DNA of 52,985 nt from Pigoraptor chileana (lineage: Eukaryota; Opisthokonta; Filasterea), in assembly GCA_943704495.1 (NCBI GenBank), contig CALSCR010003051.1, forward strand, positions 1 through 52,985. The letters are read 5' to 3'. The stretch's first letter is position 1, and each line of letters opens with the position of its first letter. Shown here piece after piece: positions 37,942 to 48,980 of this stretch. A program made the position numbers and the translations under genes. Below the pieces are notes generated by a model that saw only the letters and a list, made by a program, of their open reading frames with translations, had not been told where the DNA came from and ran no database searches.

Positions 37942-40900
37942 CTACGGCTGCACTCCCGCGATGCCCTGGAACTGCTTGAGAACCTCGTTGACGCGACGGC
38001 TCGTCTCAGTAAACGCCTCCTTCTCCGCCGCAAGCTGTTCCCGCGCAGCGCGAACCTCATCCCACTCTGCCGCGATCTTTGTGCGTTCGATCGCAAGCAG
38101 CTCGTTCTGGGCCGCAAGCCAGCTTTCATTGTCTGCCGCGTGTTTCTCCGCCAGCGCAGATAGCTCGGCACGTGCCTCGCGCACTTCTTCCTCCATGGCC
38201 TCCCTGTCCTGTATCAATTCGCTGCGCTTGGACGCAATCGCAAGGCGCTCTGCGTCAAGAGCCGCCGACTCAGCGCGGAGTTCGTCAAATATGTCGAATA
38301 TGCGCTTTGTGATGGACATTTGCAGGTCTTCGTAGTCGCGCTTCTCGGGTTGTCCCGGTGACGATGAGGAGACTGACGACGTGCGAACAGCAAGAGCAGA
38401 TCCACGGCGCTGTTGCTGAAACTGTGTGGGGGTCTGCACAAGTTGTTGTTGTTGTTGCTGCTGTTGAGTCGCAGAACTCGGACCGAATGCTGTTGAGGAT
38501 GATGTGTTGAGCATGCTTGATATGCCTTCAATTGACGCCGGAAACACTCCCGATCCCCCCGACGACGATGACGCCTGCCGCGACCTGCTCAGGGGTCGCG
38601 GGGACGGCGACCGTCCGTCAGCCTGCGCTGATTCTGGCCCAAGCGACGAGTGCGAGGCGGTGTTTGATCCCGTGATCGGAGTGCCGTTGTCACGTGCAGG
38701 GGATTTGCCACCGGCCTGCCTGTTGAGAGATGCGCTGATGGACGCCCCAATTGCAGCTGCAGTCTGGTTCACGCCTGCTTCTTGAAAACATCGCCATGTT
38801 GGGTTGGGTTGGGTTGCGATGTGATGTGTTATGTGGTGTGTGTTTGTGTGTTGTTTTGTGAGTCCGGATTGTGCGACGTTGAAAATTGTTACAGCTTCAG
38901 GATATTGTGCATGTGTGGCGGTGGGTGGTGGCCAATTCTTGGCTACATTTCGATACTAAATACATATCACACACACGCACATACATACACACATCAACAC
39001 ACACACACACCTCCGGTGGTGATGTCGAGTACCCAGACGTCACTGAGATCGCCCTCTTCATCACTTCCTGCAAAAGAATACATTTTCCCCTGAAATGCAA
39101 ACGACGAGTGGCCGTGTCGTGCTTTGGGAGGCAAACCAGAGGGACGAATGTGCTCCCACGTCATTGTTGCTGGAAAAGTGACGTCAAGTGCGGTGGAGAA
39201 TAAGTGAAAAGTCACGTACATGTCTCATGATTTGGCTCGAGAACGGCGGATTAGGGGCGGATTCACAGGAGTATACTTGCTTCCACCCGCCACCCCACCT
39301 AACCAACCTAACACAGCACAACACACAGCAGAGCGCACTCGTGTGAATGAGATTCGAACACAAAGAAGACATACCGAGATTCAGCCTGTGCACATCGTTG
39401 AAATTCGCGTAATTTTCGGCAGCGCCGCTGAGACCACCAAAAATGACAATGGACGGAACATCGCCGGTTGCAATGGGAACCGCCGTGTGATAGTCACGCT
39501 TTGATGGGGCACTGCCGTTGATGGCCGGCTGTCCCCACGCAAGCGTCACTGAATTCGCGTCCCATTCAGTACGTATTTTACATTGAAGTAAGGTGTGGGA
39601 TTCAAGTCAGTGTGGTGTGCACTGTGTCTATGGATAAAGATACAAAGGAATAAATGTGAGTGCGTGTATGTGTTTCAAAGTCGGCTTCTTGAACGTACCG
39701 CAATCGAAGATGTAGACATCGTTGAGCCAAACATCCTCGCCGCCGCTTCCTCCAAACACATAGAGTTTGCGATCGACAGGAGTCAGCGAGTGGTCACACC
39801 GCGGGGGCGGGGGCTTATCAATTGTCTGCGGGGTGGACCACGTGCACGTCACTGCAATCACATGCATTCACACACACAACAACAGATACACACGACAGAA
39901 GAAGATGAAGGAAAGATGTGGGATTTATGTAAGTGTCTAATATTCTGTGCCATGAACTCAACAGAGAGAGTGTGAGTGTGAATGAGTGAGGATGTGTGAC
40001 TAGTGCGAGAGAGTCGGTATCTTTGGCGCTATATAGAAAGAACACAAAAGCGGGAGACAGAGGAGACTTGAGCGAGCGAGTCGCATCCATACGTGCCAGT
40101 CTCACCAGTGTCGAAAATATGTATGTCGTTTGTTGCCTCCCCCTCGACAAATCCTCCAAAAATGAAGATGGCCGATCCAACTGACGCCGCCGCGTGGTTA
40201 CTGCGCGGAAGCGGAGGAGCGCCGGCAGGATCAAGTAGGCGCCAGCTGCCGAGTGCTGGAAATACCAAGCACAAAACCGATCAATACGTGCGTGGATGTG
40301 CATGGATGCGGGGGGGGGGGGGGGGGGGGGGGGGCATCCTCTGCTGATAAATGTCTATGTGTTTTGTTTCTATGGGCAAAGATTAACTGCCATATTGCAG
40401 AATCTTCACTATCGGCACTGGCTTTTTGACTTTGCATCCGACAGCCACTCACCCGGATCAAAGCAGTACATGTCGTTGAGACATTCCTCAGAGTCAGCAT
40501 CCGCACTTCCGCCAAAGAGATAGAGCAAGTTGCCCACGGCGGTGAGAGAGTGTCCGTCGCGTCCACACGGGACATCTCCCTTGGGAGGTATTAGCTTCCA
40601 TGTCGGAGTGAATCCCACTGCAATTTAGATTGGGCATAAAATCGGTCAACACCGATAATTTTTGACACGAAGGAGAAGCACACGGGTAAATGAGCCTGCA
40701 GACACAATAATGAATGTGCTTCCATACACTAATCCAGAAGGGTTTGCCAGTCAACTTGGATACATGCAACATCACACTGAGCCATTGTGTAACAATATAC
40801 CCACACTCCAGCTTGTAAAAGTCGCTGAAGTAGATCGGTTCCCCTTCAGATTCGTTCAGTCCAGTTCCACCAAACATATACGCCACATTACTGACAGAAG

Positions 40901-41069
40901 CGATTGCGTGCCCATTTCTGTTGGTGTGTGTGGTGTGTATGTGTGTGTGTGAGCGTACAAATAAAACAATATTTACGCAGGTTGCTCAGCCTAGCACACC
41001 ACTCACTCACCGTGGCGACGGCCTCGCGCCCTTTGCGTCCAGCAGCGACCAACTGAATTTCGCATCCAT
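37942..41069 (-). CDS. Kelch-repeat protein with C-terminal coiled coil
   Basis: Eight exons, 41069-41011, 40917-40805, 40617-40453, 40255-40106, 39851-39699, 39548-39375, 39169-39011 and 38780-37942, join in phase to 603 aa. Exons 1-7 encode about six kelch blades of the 'RxGHS...YxFGG...DxxxFD' type ('RNGHAIASVSNVAYMFGG', 'RDGHSLTAVGNLLYLFGG', 'RSNHAAASVGSAIFIFGG', 'RCDHSLTPVDRKLYVFGG', 'RDYHTAVPIATGDVP', 'RHGHSSFAFQGKMYSFAG'), nearly one blade per exon and mostly phase 1, so the propeller grew by exon duplication. Exon 8 is Ser/Pro/Gln-rich with a poly-Gln run, then a long coiled coil ('AALDAERLAIASKRSEL', 'LAAEKEAFTETSRRVNEVL'). Architecture recalls Tea1-type or RABEPK-like scaffolds; a role in polarity or trafficking is an inference. 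Confidence 0.9.
39590..39634 (-). mobile_element. tRNA-Ser-like SINE-type repeat, diverged copy D
   Basis: In the kelch gene intron between exons 5 and 6, same orientation as the gene. On the minus strand it shows 'TCCATAGACACAG' and 'CACACTGACTTGAATCC', matching the core of the copies at 11506 and 48476 with a few substitutions. Confidence 0.55.
40310..40334. repeat. Poly-G tract (25 G) in kelch gene intron 3
   Basis: Uninterrupted G run on the plus strand, C run in the kelch transcript. Length may be inexact. Confidence 0.9.
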
Positions 41070-41404
41070 TCTTCCACAATTCTGAAGTAATAATAACGAT
41101 AATAGAAGAAAAACGAAGAAGAAATAATTGCGAAATCTGTAGGAACACTGCAGTGGACGCCGATTTGTTTACTTTTTTTTTACGATAGTGATGATCCCGT
41201 GACCTGCTTAAATATGGGTCATGAAATATGACGATAAGTAGATTGTGCCGATTTCTTCCATATGGCAGCAAAACGGCGGATTCACGCAGAAGGACGATGC
41301 AATATGTACTTCGTTGTCTTCATCACACATATGTACTACGTTGTCTTCACCACACAAAACCCACATATTAAGGGCCTGTGGGGGGGGTGGGTGAACCGGT
41401 AAAT
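41070..41404. promoter_or_regulatory. Shared divergent promoter region kelch gene/TNPO3
   Basis: 335 bp between the two ATGs. The half nearer TNPO3 carries a tandem duplication of 27 bp (41303-41329 and 41330-41356) that differs at two positions. No TATA box seen. Confidence 0.55.
41303..41356. repeat. Two tandem 27-bp units in the kelch/TNPO3 promoter
   Basis: Unit begins TATGTACT and contains CGTTGTCTTCA; copies are 25/27 identical and lie 49 bp before the TNPO3 ATG. Confidence 0.85.
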
Positions 41405-41939
41405 ATGGCTGCGTTTCTGCAACCGACGTCGGAGACTGTCGCTCTTTGCGACAAGGTGCTGCAGGTGAGTGCGAATGTGTGCATCGAATTCCACTTGCGG
41501 GTATGCATCAAATTGCAGTTGCCTTGCGCTGCGCTTCGGGCTCGTCCCAGTGCGGTGTGGTGTGTGCACTGTTTTTTTCTTTGGATCGTGTAAAGCGGAG
41601 AGAGTGGGTGAGAGGGAGCGGCATCTCACACCGCCACTTCGCATTAATGTATCTCCCCAGGGACTCCATCATTTGTATAACAATCCTGATCCCAAGCAAA
41701 AGAATGTTGTCCAGGCCTGGCTTGTTGAAGTGCAAAAGTTAGACGAGTCTTGGAGGCTTCCATGGCTATTACTGAAGGCGGACCAGGTGGGTTACTGGCG
41801 GCTGTGTTGATAACACATTGTGGTGTCCCTTGGTCGCACGGATGTGCATTTCATTGTGCCTCTGTTTACCTCAGTCGCGCTGAGGAGTTATGAAATGACA
41901 ATCTCAGAATCACAGAGCACTCAACGCTCCTGCAACAAA

Positions 41940-41974
<35 letters not shown>

Positions 41975-44900
41975 ACGCACGTATTCCCCGCCTGTCCAAC
42001 AGCCTGTGGAGGCGCAGTTGCACGGCGCCAACACACTGCGGATCCGCATTAGTCAGCGCTGGGCGACGCTTCCAGACGAGTCCATCATGTCTCTTCGGGA
42101 GCTAATTATGGCCCATCTCGTTGGCTTTGCGACGGGACCCAAGATCATACGCCGAAAACTGTGCGACGTTCTTGCTGCGTTTGCAATGCAGGCAATCCCC
42201 GAGTACTGGAGCAACTTTGTTGCTGATGTTCTGGGAATGCTGCAGTCCATGAGCACAGCATCGCCAGTCGACATCCAGGGCCTCATGATCGAGTTTGTGG
42301 CGGGGCTTCCTGGAGAAATGACGCAGGCGACGCTCGAAGCGGGACGCAAGAAGGCCGTCCGTGGCGAATTGGGCATTGCCGTTCCACTTGTCATGCAACT
42401 GATTGAGCACTATCTGTCCCCAGAACAGCCGATTCCGCTGCGCACGCTTGCACTCGAGTGCCTGGCCCATTGGATTGAATTTGGCCTTCCGTTACACGCT
42501 GCAAACAACCTCCTTACGCTGACGATCGACGCAATGTCCGTGGAAGCGCTCTTTGAGCCTGCGTCAGAGGTCATATCCGAGCTTGCGTCGTCCACCGGCG
42601 GAACTAAATACCCACAAACCATATGTCGCGTCATTGCTGGAGTGCTTCCCGCGTGTGCTGCCGCGGCCAATTCTGGCGATGATGACATTGCGACGGCCGC
42701 GTGCAAGATGCTCTCTGAGCTTGCGGTGAGTCACCTGCGATGGCTTGTGGCGGCGCCTGCCAATCTATCGCTCGTGGCGCAGTTGTGCGAGGGCATGCTC
42801 TGTTTCTTGCGAGTACCCGGCAGATATCCCGTTGACGAGACGGCGAGCGAGAATGCGCTTGTTTTCTGGTATGAGCTGAAGGAAGCTCTTGCGGAGGTCC
42901 AGCGGATAGACTTTGAATCCAAGACATCGCACGCGTCACAGGTGGAGCAGACGCTCATGCCAATCATTGCGGCGGCCCTTGAGGCCTTGATGGCAAAGGC
43001 GAGCTATCCCCCGGATGACGAGTTTTCGCAGTGGGGCTCGGAGGAGCGGTCGCGCTTCATGCGAACTTACCGCCCGGATGTTGGCGATGCCGTGTCGAAC
43101 ATACAGGAAATTATGGGTGATGCATGCACTGAACGACTCTCCGCCGCTGTATTGGCCACTGCGGACGGCCAGCAGGGGTGGCAGGCCATCGAGGTGGCGC
43201 TGTACCTGCTGAAGTGTGTGGCGGAGGTCATTGTGCGAAGAGAGGCGCCCCAAATGTGCGGCGTGTTCGCATCCATCGGGCGCGGACTTCCCGCGCACGT
43301 TTTGGTGCAATCGGCCGCACTGCATGTCGTGGGGGCGTATGCATACTGGCTGGCACGTCAGCCGGCATACATGGACGCTGCCGTCCCGCTCATCCTCTCG
43401 TGCTTTGCTTCGCCGCGACTAGCAACAGGTGCCGCCGCGGCTCTCTCCGAACTCTGCGAGGCGTGTGCGATACGCCTCGCACCTCACGCCGCCGCACTCA
43501 TATCGGCCATCGCCCAGGCAACCGCAAACAGCACACTCCAAGCAAAGGCTATGCGCCTTCTGTTTCAGGCAATGGGCAACGTCATTTCGGCGCTGACACC
43601 ATCAGAGGCGACTGCTCACGTGATCGCGTTGGCCGGTGCGTCGGTGAGCATGATGGATGCAATGACGCAGGCCGTTCGCGCGTCGCCGGCGTCGCTTGAT
43701 GACAAGGTGTGCGGAGAGAACATAGAGCGTGCATTTCAGGGCATATCGACCCTCTGCGCGTTTGTGGATCCCAAAAAGTATGAGGACCAGGCCCCGGCGG
43801 ACACTACTGAGCTGGAGGTGCGTGCATGGGCTAGCTGTGCTTATTTGTTGGTTGTTTTTTTTGTTTATTTTTGCATGTTTTCTTTGTTTATTTGTTGTTT
43901 TTTGTTTTGTTGTCAATAACTAATCGATCATTAACAACAACGCAAATCATCTCGCTTCACCCCGTTTCATCCCCGCCCTTCCCGTTTTTCTTTGGTGTCC
44001 ACTATTTTAATGCAGGAACTCCGATTACAGTTGATCTCTCAACGCCAGGGTGACAATTCTCCGCACCCCGTCGTGCGACTTCTCGAGTCCATATGGGACA
44101 CATTTGCGCAGGCCACTTATGCATGGCGTGCACATCCGGGAGCGTGCGATGCAGCAGCGGCTGTAATAGTCGCAGCCATACGGACGTCGCAGCTGGAGTG
44201 CATGCCCTTGCTTGACAAGATCGCGCGTCTGATCATCGACTGCTTTGATTCGAGTCAGCGTAGCCTTGTGGAGGCCGCCGCATCTCTCGCGGGTATGCTT
44301 GGGCTGCAGCGGGAGGCATCACGCACGCTTGCAGTTCTGTTACAGTCCATTACCGCGCGCTGTTTGGATGTGATTGCAAATACTAACATTCGCGACCAGT
44401 CGGACGTCATCTCGGCGCTATTTGTTGTGTTGTCTCGCCTGCTTCGGCACTGTCCACTCGTCGTTGTTGAGGCCGGTGTGCTTCAGGAGACGCTCGCGTG
44501 TGCACAAATGGCCGTGGTGGTGCCGGAGCCACAGTCTGTCAAGCAGGCAGCGACATTTCTCGTCAACATGTTCAAGTGTGCAAGCGATCCCGAGGTCCCG
44601 CGGGATCACACAAAGCGGGGCGAGTACGAGAGCGGCGTGGCTGTTGCAATGCAGTTCAGAGAGTTTATTGCCCCGCGTGGCGCTGAAATCACAGGAACGG
44701 TGCTGCAGGTGCGTGCATTTGCCGAGTGTATGTTGGATGTGATATGTATGGGCATCATCAACTGTTGGTCCACTCTTGCGTTGGAACTCTTTGCATTGTG
44801 TGTTTGACTGTGCCTGTCCCATTCCACAATCTTTACCTATGGAGCTTTATTTCCTTTCTATCTTGGCGCAGGCCATTGCTGGGGCGGCGCCACTTTCTGC

Positions 44901-45285
44901 TGTCCCTGAACTCGCTGAAGTGTTGTATGCGTGCGCGCGTTGTGGCCCCGGACAGCTGGTGCAGTGGCTCGAAATCTGTTTCAAAGTGGAAGGATTCCCA
45001 GTGCCGCATGTGACGCACGAGCAAAAATGGCGGCTGATCGAGGCGTTGCCAAGGTGGGTGTGTCTTGCTGGCAAGTGCGAGTACGGATGAAGTGTGCGAG
45101 CATTGTGTGGTGTGAAAAACTCATGTCACTTTCACAACTCCATTTCTGCCGCGTTCTGTCGGATGTGTAAACAAAGTCGCTAACCCTCTTCTCACTTGAA
45201 ATCGTATCTCAGGAATGTCCACAAGCAAAAGTTCAAGGATCTCGTCAGGGACTTCGCCACACTATGTCAACAGCCAGGCAAATAA
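41405..45285 (+). CDS. TNPO3: Transportin-3-like SR-protein importin
   Basis: Importin-beta family receptor that carries SR splicing factors into the nucleus with Ran-GTP. Six exons, 41405-41464, 41661-41786, 42003-43817, 44016-44708, 44872-45053 and 45213-45285, join in phase to 982 aa (human 923). Seen: the N-terminal 'ALYHDP'-like block here 'GLHHLYNNPDPKQKNVVQAW', HEAT helices throughout, 'WIEFGLPLHAANNLLTL', 'ENALVFWYELKEALAEV', the Asp/Glu-Ser-Arg block 'EERSRFMRTYRPDVGDAVSN', 'AAAALSELCEACAIRLAPHA', and the C-terminus 'RNVHKQKFKDLVRDFATLC', which aligns with the end of animal TNPO3. Intron 2 has a (CA)n tract before the acceptor. Divergent from the kelch gene. Confidence 0.93.
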
Positions 45286-46549
45286 GCGACGGTGATATGT
45301 GATTCAGATTAAAACTGCAAAGTCATTGCGAAGTGAGGCATTCCCCAGCACAGATCCTCCTATTTCTATTTGATGTGGCGTATAATGGGAACAAGCTTCA
45401 CACTGTTGTTAGATTCAAGCGGCTGAAACAGCGTCCGTGAGCGACCCCGACCCCACGCCTATCACGCCGGCGCAATGCAGTGATCCAGCCGTCGCTGGCA
45501 CCCCGTCTGCACAGTTCCAAAAGTCGAGCAGCCGGTGACAAACTCCCCCATCGGACCTCATTGTGGAGGTGGGAACACCCGTGTAATCGCCTGCATCTTG
45601 CGTCGACAGCCCAGTGAGCAAAAAGCATGCTGTCAGGGAGCTGTCGGCAGTGATGCAGGATGCAGAGACCCCTTACCCTTTCTTACCTTTCTGCCGTGTC
45701 CGCGGAGAGCACACCCCCCGCATTGTTCCACATCCGGCGGTCACCGGGTCGCCCAATTAGGCAAGTGCACGTGGGTGGACCCGCAAGCCCCTTTTTGCAT
45801 TATTCAACAAAAAAGAAACATTTTTTTATATAAAAACATTTGAACAAATTTCAGTATCAAATTAGTATCAGCCGCGTGACTATGAATAAACAGAGTAATG
45901 AAAAAATTATTATTATTATTATTATTTTGAATTTTTTTGATGATGATTAGGCTTACAAAAAAGCGCCAAAAAATAAATCGATTACACACGCACACACAAC
46001 ACACACACACACGCAGACACACACACACACACGCACAACACATACGATCAGCGCCGCAACCAATGTCCTATGCCCAATACCCACATACCCACTCTATTCG
46101 CAGGGCACACCCCTCGCCACTGTCAAACACAAGGGAGAGTTGGAGGGGTGCGGCTTTGCCTCTTGTTACTGTACATCCCGCAATGCAAAATTAGTTTGTT
46201 CTACTGTGTCCAGGGGCCTGTCGAGCATAGGAAGGACTGCTCCCCTGCATTCTAACCGCGATTGTGCCGAAGCCTGGCGGCTTTTGTTTCAAGCGGGACA
46301 TTCCCACGCCAACACGCCTGAACGCTGTGTCTGCCGATAGTCGTCAAGTAATATTTGTGTCGAGGTGTTATCCCACTTGCATCTCTTTTATTTGTTGACG
46401 GTAATCCAACCGACAGCCAATTCTTCGTATAACCTCATATCCTTCTTCGCCGGTCGTCCTGTGGTTGTTCGCCGCAACCTTGGCCCAACCATCGAACATC
46501 ACTCACGGCGGAATGGCCAGCGTTTGCCTGATTTGCTACGCCTAAAAAC
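45286..46549. other. Intergenic: TNPO3 3' flank and 5' region of KLF-like gene
   Basis: About 1.26 kb with an (ATT)n tract near 45907-45928 and CA repeats near 45985-46040. A GC-rich stretch at 45415-45630 has minus-strand open frames but no recognised protein. The 5' UTR and promoter of the KLF-like gene should lie near the right end. Confidence 0.55.
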
Positions 46550-48061
46550 ATGACGACGGGGTCCGTCTGTGTAATAGATCACAACAATCGCATGGCGTTT
46601 CCGATGGATGCCCACGATGGCAAACATTATTCGCGCGGGGGTGGCTACAAGCTGCCCCCTCCCCCCTCATACGCCTCGGTGGTCCATCAGCCGCCCTCCA
46701 TGACAGACGTTGGTTCGATGGCGCCGCCAGACTACTCGACACACCTCGGTATGCAGCAGCATCAACACATGCGTGCGACGGCCATGCACAGGGCCGGTTG
46801 GCACGGAAACTTTGACGAAGTCGACATGATGGGTCCGCCTCAGTTTGACGTGATGGATCCGTATTTCATGTACACGCAAGAGCCGTACGGTATGCCGATG
46901 GGTGCATACGCCCATCTTGACCCTGCTTTTGAGTCTGGAATGGTTGACTCGGAGTCAATGCGAGGGCAGCCGCCTCCTTACCGCAGCGCCTCTGCTGTCG
47001 GGCGAGTGCCGAGCGTCGGCCACTATCGCCCCAATTACGGCAGCCCCCACAACGACCATCACGCATCAAAATACAATTCGCCGCAAATGATGCACGGGTC
47101 GCTCCTTAGCGGCCTCGCTCACCTCCCTGACGACTACGACGCATACGGACGACAGATTGAAAAACTTCCGGATTATGGGCGCCACACTGGTGGCCACGCA
47201 CCTCAGCACCAGCACGAGTTTGCACATCCCCTGCCCGTCGCACCCGGGCGAAAGAAAGGCAGTACTGCTGCGACCGCTGCTCCAGCTGCGGGTCCCATTG
47301 ATCGATCGTCGTCTGCGTCGTCTGAAGAGGACTCGCGATCAAGCGGCAAGGCAAGCATGGGTGTGGTCAAAGTCAAGGCTGGGGGTGGCCGGGTGCGAGT
47401 CCGCCCGCGCCGCACGCACACGTGCACGTGGGAGGGATGCGGGAAGAGCTACACGAAGAGCTCACACCTAAAGGCGCACGTGCGGCGGCACACTGGAGAG
47501 AAGCCGTTTGAGTGCAACTACGACGGTTGTGGAAAGCGATTCTCGCGGTCGGACGAGCTAACGCGACACAAGCGGTCGCACAGTGGCGTCAAACCGTTTG
47601 AGTGTCCCGTGTGTGACAAGTGCTTTTCGCGCTCGGATCACCTGAGCAAGCACGTAAAGATGCACGGGTCGCAGGTGGCAAAGATCTATCAGTATCCGCA
47701 GGGCATGGCGCACGGTGGTGGGCCTGTGTCTGTCGCACTCTCACGGCCGCCGCCTCCTCCGTCCCTCCCCTCTGCACTCTCGCATTCCCGCGAGACCATC
47801 TTCCACGACGAATCCCCCGCCGCCAAACTGTCCAAGAAGCAACAGCAACAGGCAGCAGTGGCAGCGGCGGCGTCGGCGGCGTCTGCAGCGGCCTCAAAGG
47901 CGTCGACTCAAACAACACACGCACACGCACACGCACACACACAGGGATTGAAGAAGGCGACTGCCGGACCGCATCATCCCGCCTCTCAGGTGCAGCCGCT
48001 GCAGCTTCCAGCAGTGTGGGAGTCACAGGCGCAGGCACATGCCAAGGAGATGCTCATCTGA
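46550..48061 (+). CDS. KLF/Sp-type zinc-finger transcription factor
   Basis: Intronless, 503 aa, nuclear DNA-binding protein. Three C2H2 fingers in tandem: C292-H314, C322-H344, C352-H372. Recognition helices 'KSSHLKAH', 'RSDELTRH' and 'RSDHLSKH' carry the Sp/KLF contact residues, so GC-box or CACCC sites (GGGYGNGG-like) are expected. Linkers are 'TGEKPF' and 'SGVKPF'. The N-terminal region is Pro/Tyr/Met/His-rich with three PPxY motifs: 'PPPPSYASV' (residues 36-44), 'PPDY' and 'PPPY'; the first resembles the PY motif of animal KLF5 that binds WW-domain E3 ligases. After the fingers come Pro-, Gln/Ala- and His/Ala-rich low-complexity stretches, the last coded by a CA-type repeat near 47918-47941. 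The ATG at 46550 is the first of the open frame. Orthology to one KLF cannot be set from this window. Confidence 0.9.
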   Translation: MTTGSVCVIDHNNRMAFPMDAHDGKHYSRGGGYKLPPPPSYASVVHQPPSMTDVGSMAPPDYSTHLGMQQHQHMRATAMHRAGWHGNFDEVDMMGPPQFDVMDPYFMYTQEPYGMPMGAYAHLDPAFESGMVDSESMRGQPPPYRSASAVGRVPSVGHYRPNYGSPHNDHHASKYNSPQMMHGSLLSGLAHLPDDYDAYGRQIEKLPDYGRHTGGHAPQHQHEFAHPLPVAPGRKKGSTAATAAPAAGPIDRSSSASSEEDSRSSGKASMGVVKVKAGGGRVRVRPRRTHTCTWEGCGKSYTKSSHLKAHVRRHTGEKPFECNYDGCGKRFSRSDELTRHKRSHSGVKPFECPVCDKCFSRSDHLSKHVKMHGSQVAKIYQYPQGMAHGGGPVSVALSRPPPPPSLPSALSHSRETIFHDESPAAKLSKKQQQQAAVAAAASAASAAASKASTQTTHAHAHAHTQGLKKATAGPHHPASQVQPLQLPAVWESQAQAHAKEMLI

Positions 48062-48980
48062 GCGCTCGTTTGCTGTTGCGCAGTTGTTGCGGCCGTCGTC
48101 TCTCCCAAGAACGCTTGCGAACTGGAAAATGTGGCGCTTTGTTGCAGTCCTTGTCCGTGTGCGTTGTGCGTGGATTAATTCATCCGTTTGCTTGCGTGCG
48201 TGAGCTTGGTCTTCCCTCGTACATTTCCTTCGAGGGTGTATAGTGTATCTCTGTCATCTGTATCATAGTGTTGTGTTTTGCGCCCCCCTTTGCATTCGTT
48301 TGCGTGTCATGTCTGCTGTCTGCGTGTGTGTCTTGTATCTTCTTATTCGCCGTATGCCCGTTGATCGTGCATATTTTGGCCAAATCCCATTTTGCGTTGG
48401 AATCTGAGCATCCCCATGGGCTTTGGTAACAGTTGACCCACCTCGTTCTATCAATCAAGCTCTCTCTATCTCTTGCTTGTGCAGTCCATGGGCACAGCGC
48501 CAAAGACGCTGACTTGAATCTTACATCTCGCTGCCCCCCCCCCCCCGCTTACACACAGTTGTTTCCTTTTGGGAGTGACTCATTAATCTGCATTTCAAAG
48601 GCTTTCTCAACCTCACCTTGCGGAGTCCCTAAGATACTTTGATTGGATCCGCTCAACATTACATAGTTAGCGTTCCTCTTTTGAAGAAGTGATTTAGAAA
48701 GAGAGCGAGACCAGCTACTCATGTTCTGATTATCTTCTGTTGAAACTGTGTGTGCATTTTTTGAATTTCAGGGCCAATTTGGCGGTGAAACGTCATCAGC
48801 AACCGTTCACCTTTCTCGGCTTGATCGGCCGTGATTACGGATTTCTGCACTCGTATGCTTTGTAACAATTGCGCACAACCGTTATTTTAATAGAAGAACC
48901 CCAAGAGTGTTTGAAGCATTCGCCACAAAACAACGAAATGTAGATGCGCTGTTTTTGTCGGCACCACCCGCGCCAAATTC
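48062..48980. other. Intergenic: KLF-like 3' flank and Hv1 promoter
   Basis: About 920 bp with one good and one degenerate copy of the tRNA-like repeat (48476-48529, 48617-48650) and a poly-C run at about 48533-48546. No further gene recognised. Confidence 0.6.
48476..48529 (+). mobile_element. tRNA-Ser-like SINE-type repeat, copy C
   Basis: CT-rich head, then 'CAGTCCATGGGCACAGCGCC' and 'GCTGACTTGAATC', matching copy A at most positions. A shortened relative follows at 48617-48650 ('TTGCGGAGTCC' joined to 'CTAAGATACT' and 'GGATCC'). Confidence 0.65.

Noticed and set aside
45415-45621. Minus-strand frame with balanced composition (68 codons)
   Set aside because: No recognisable domain, no good ATG context or exon partners; left as intergenic.
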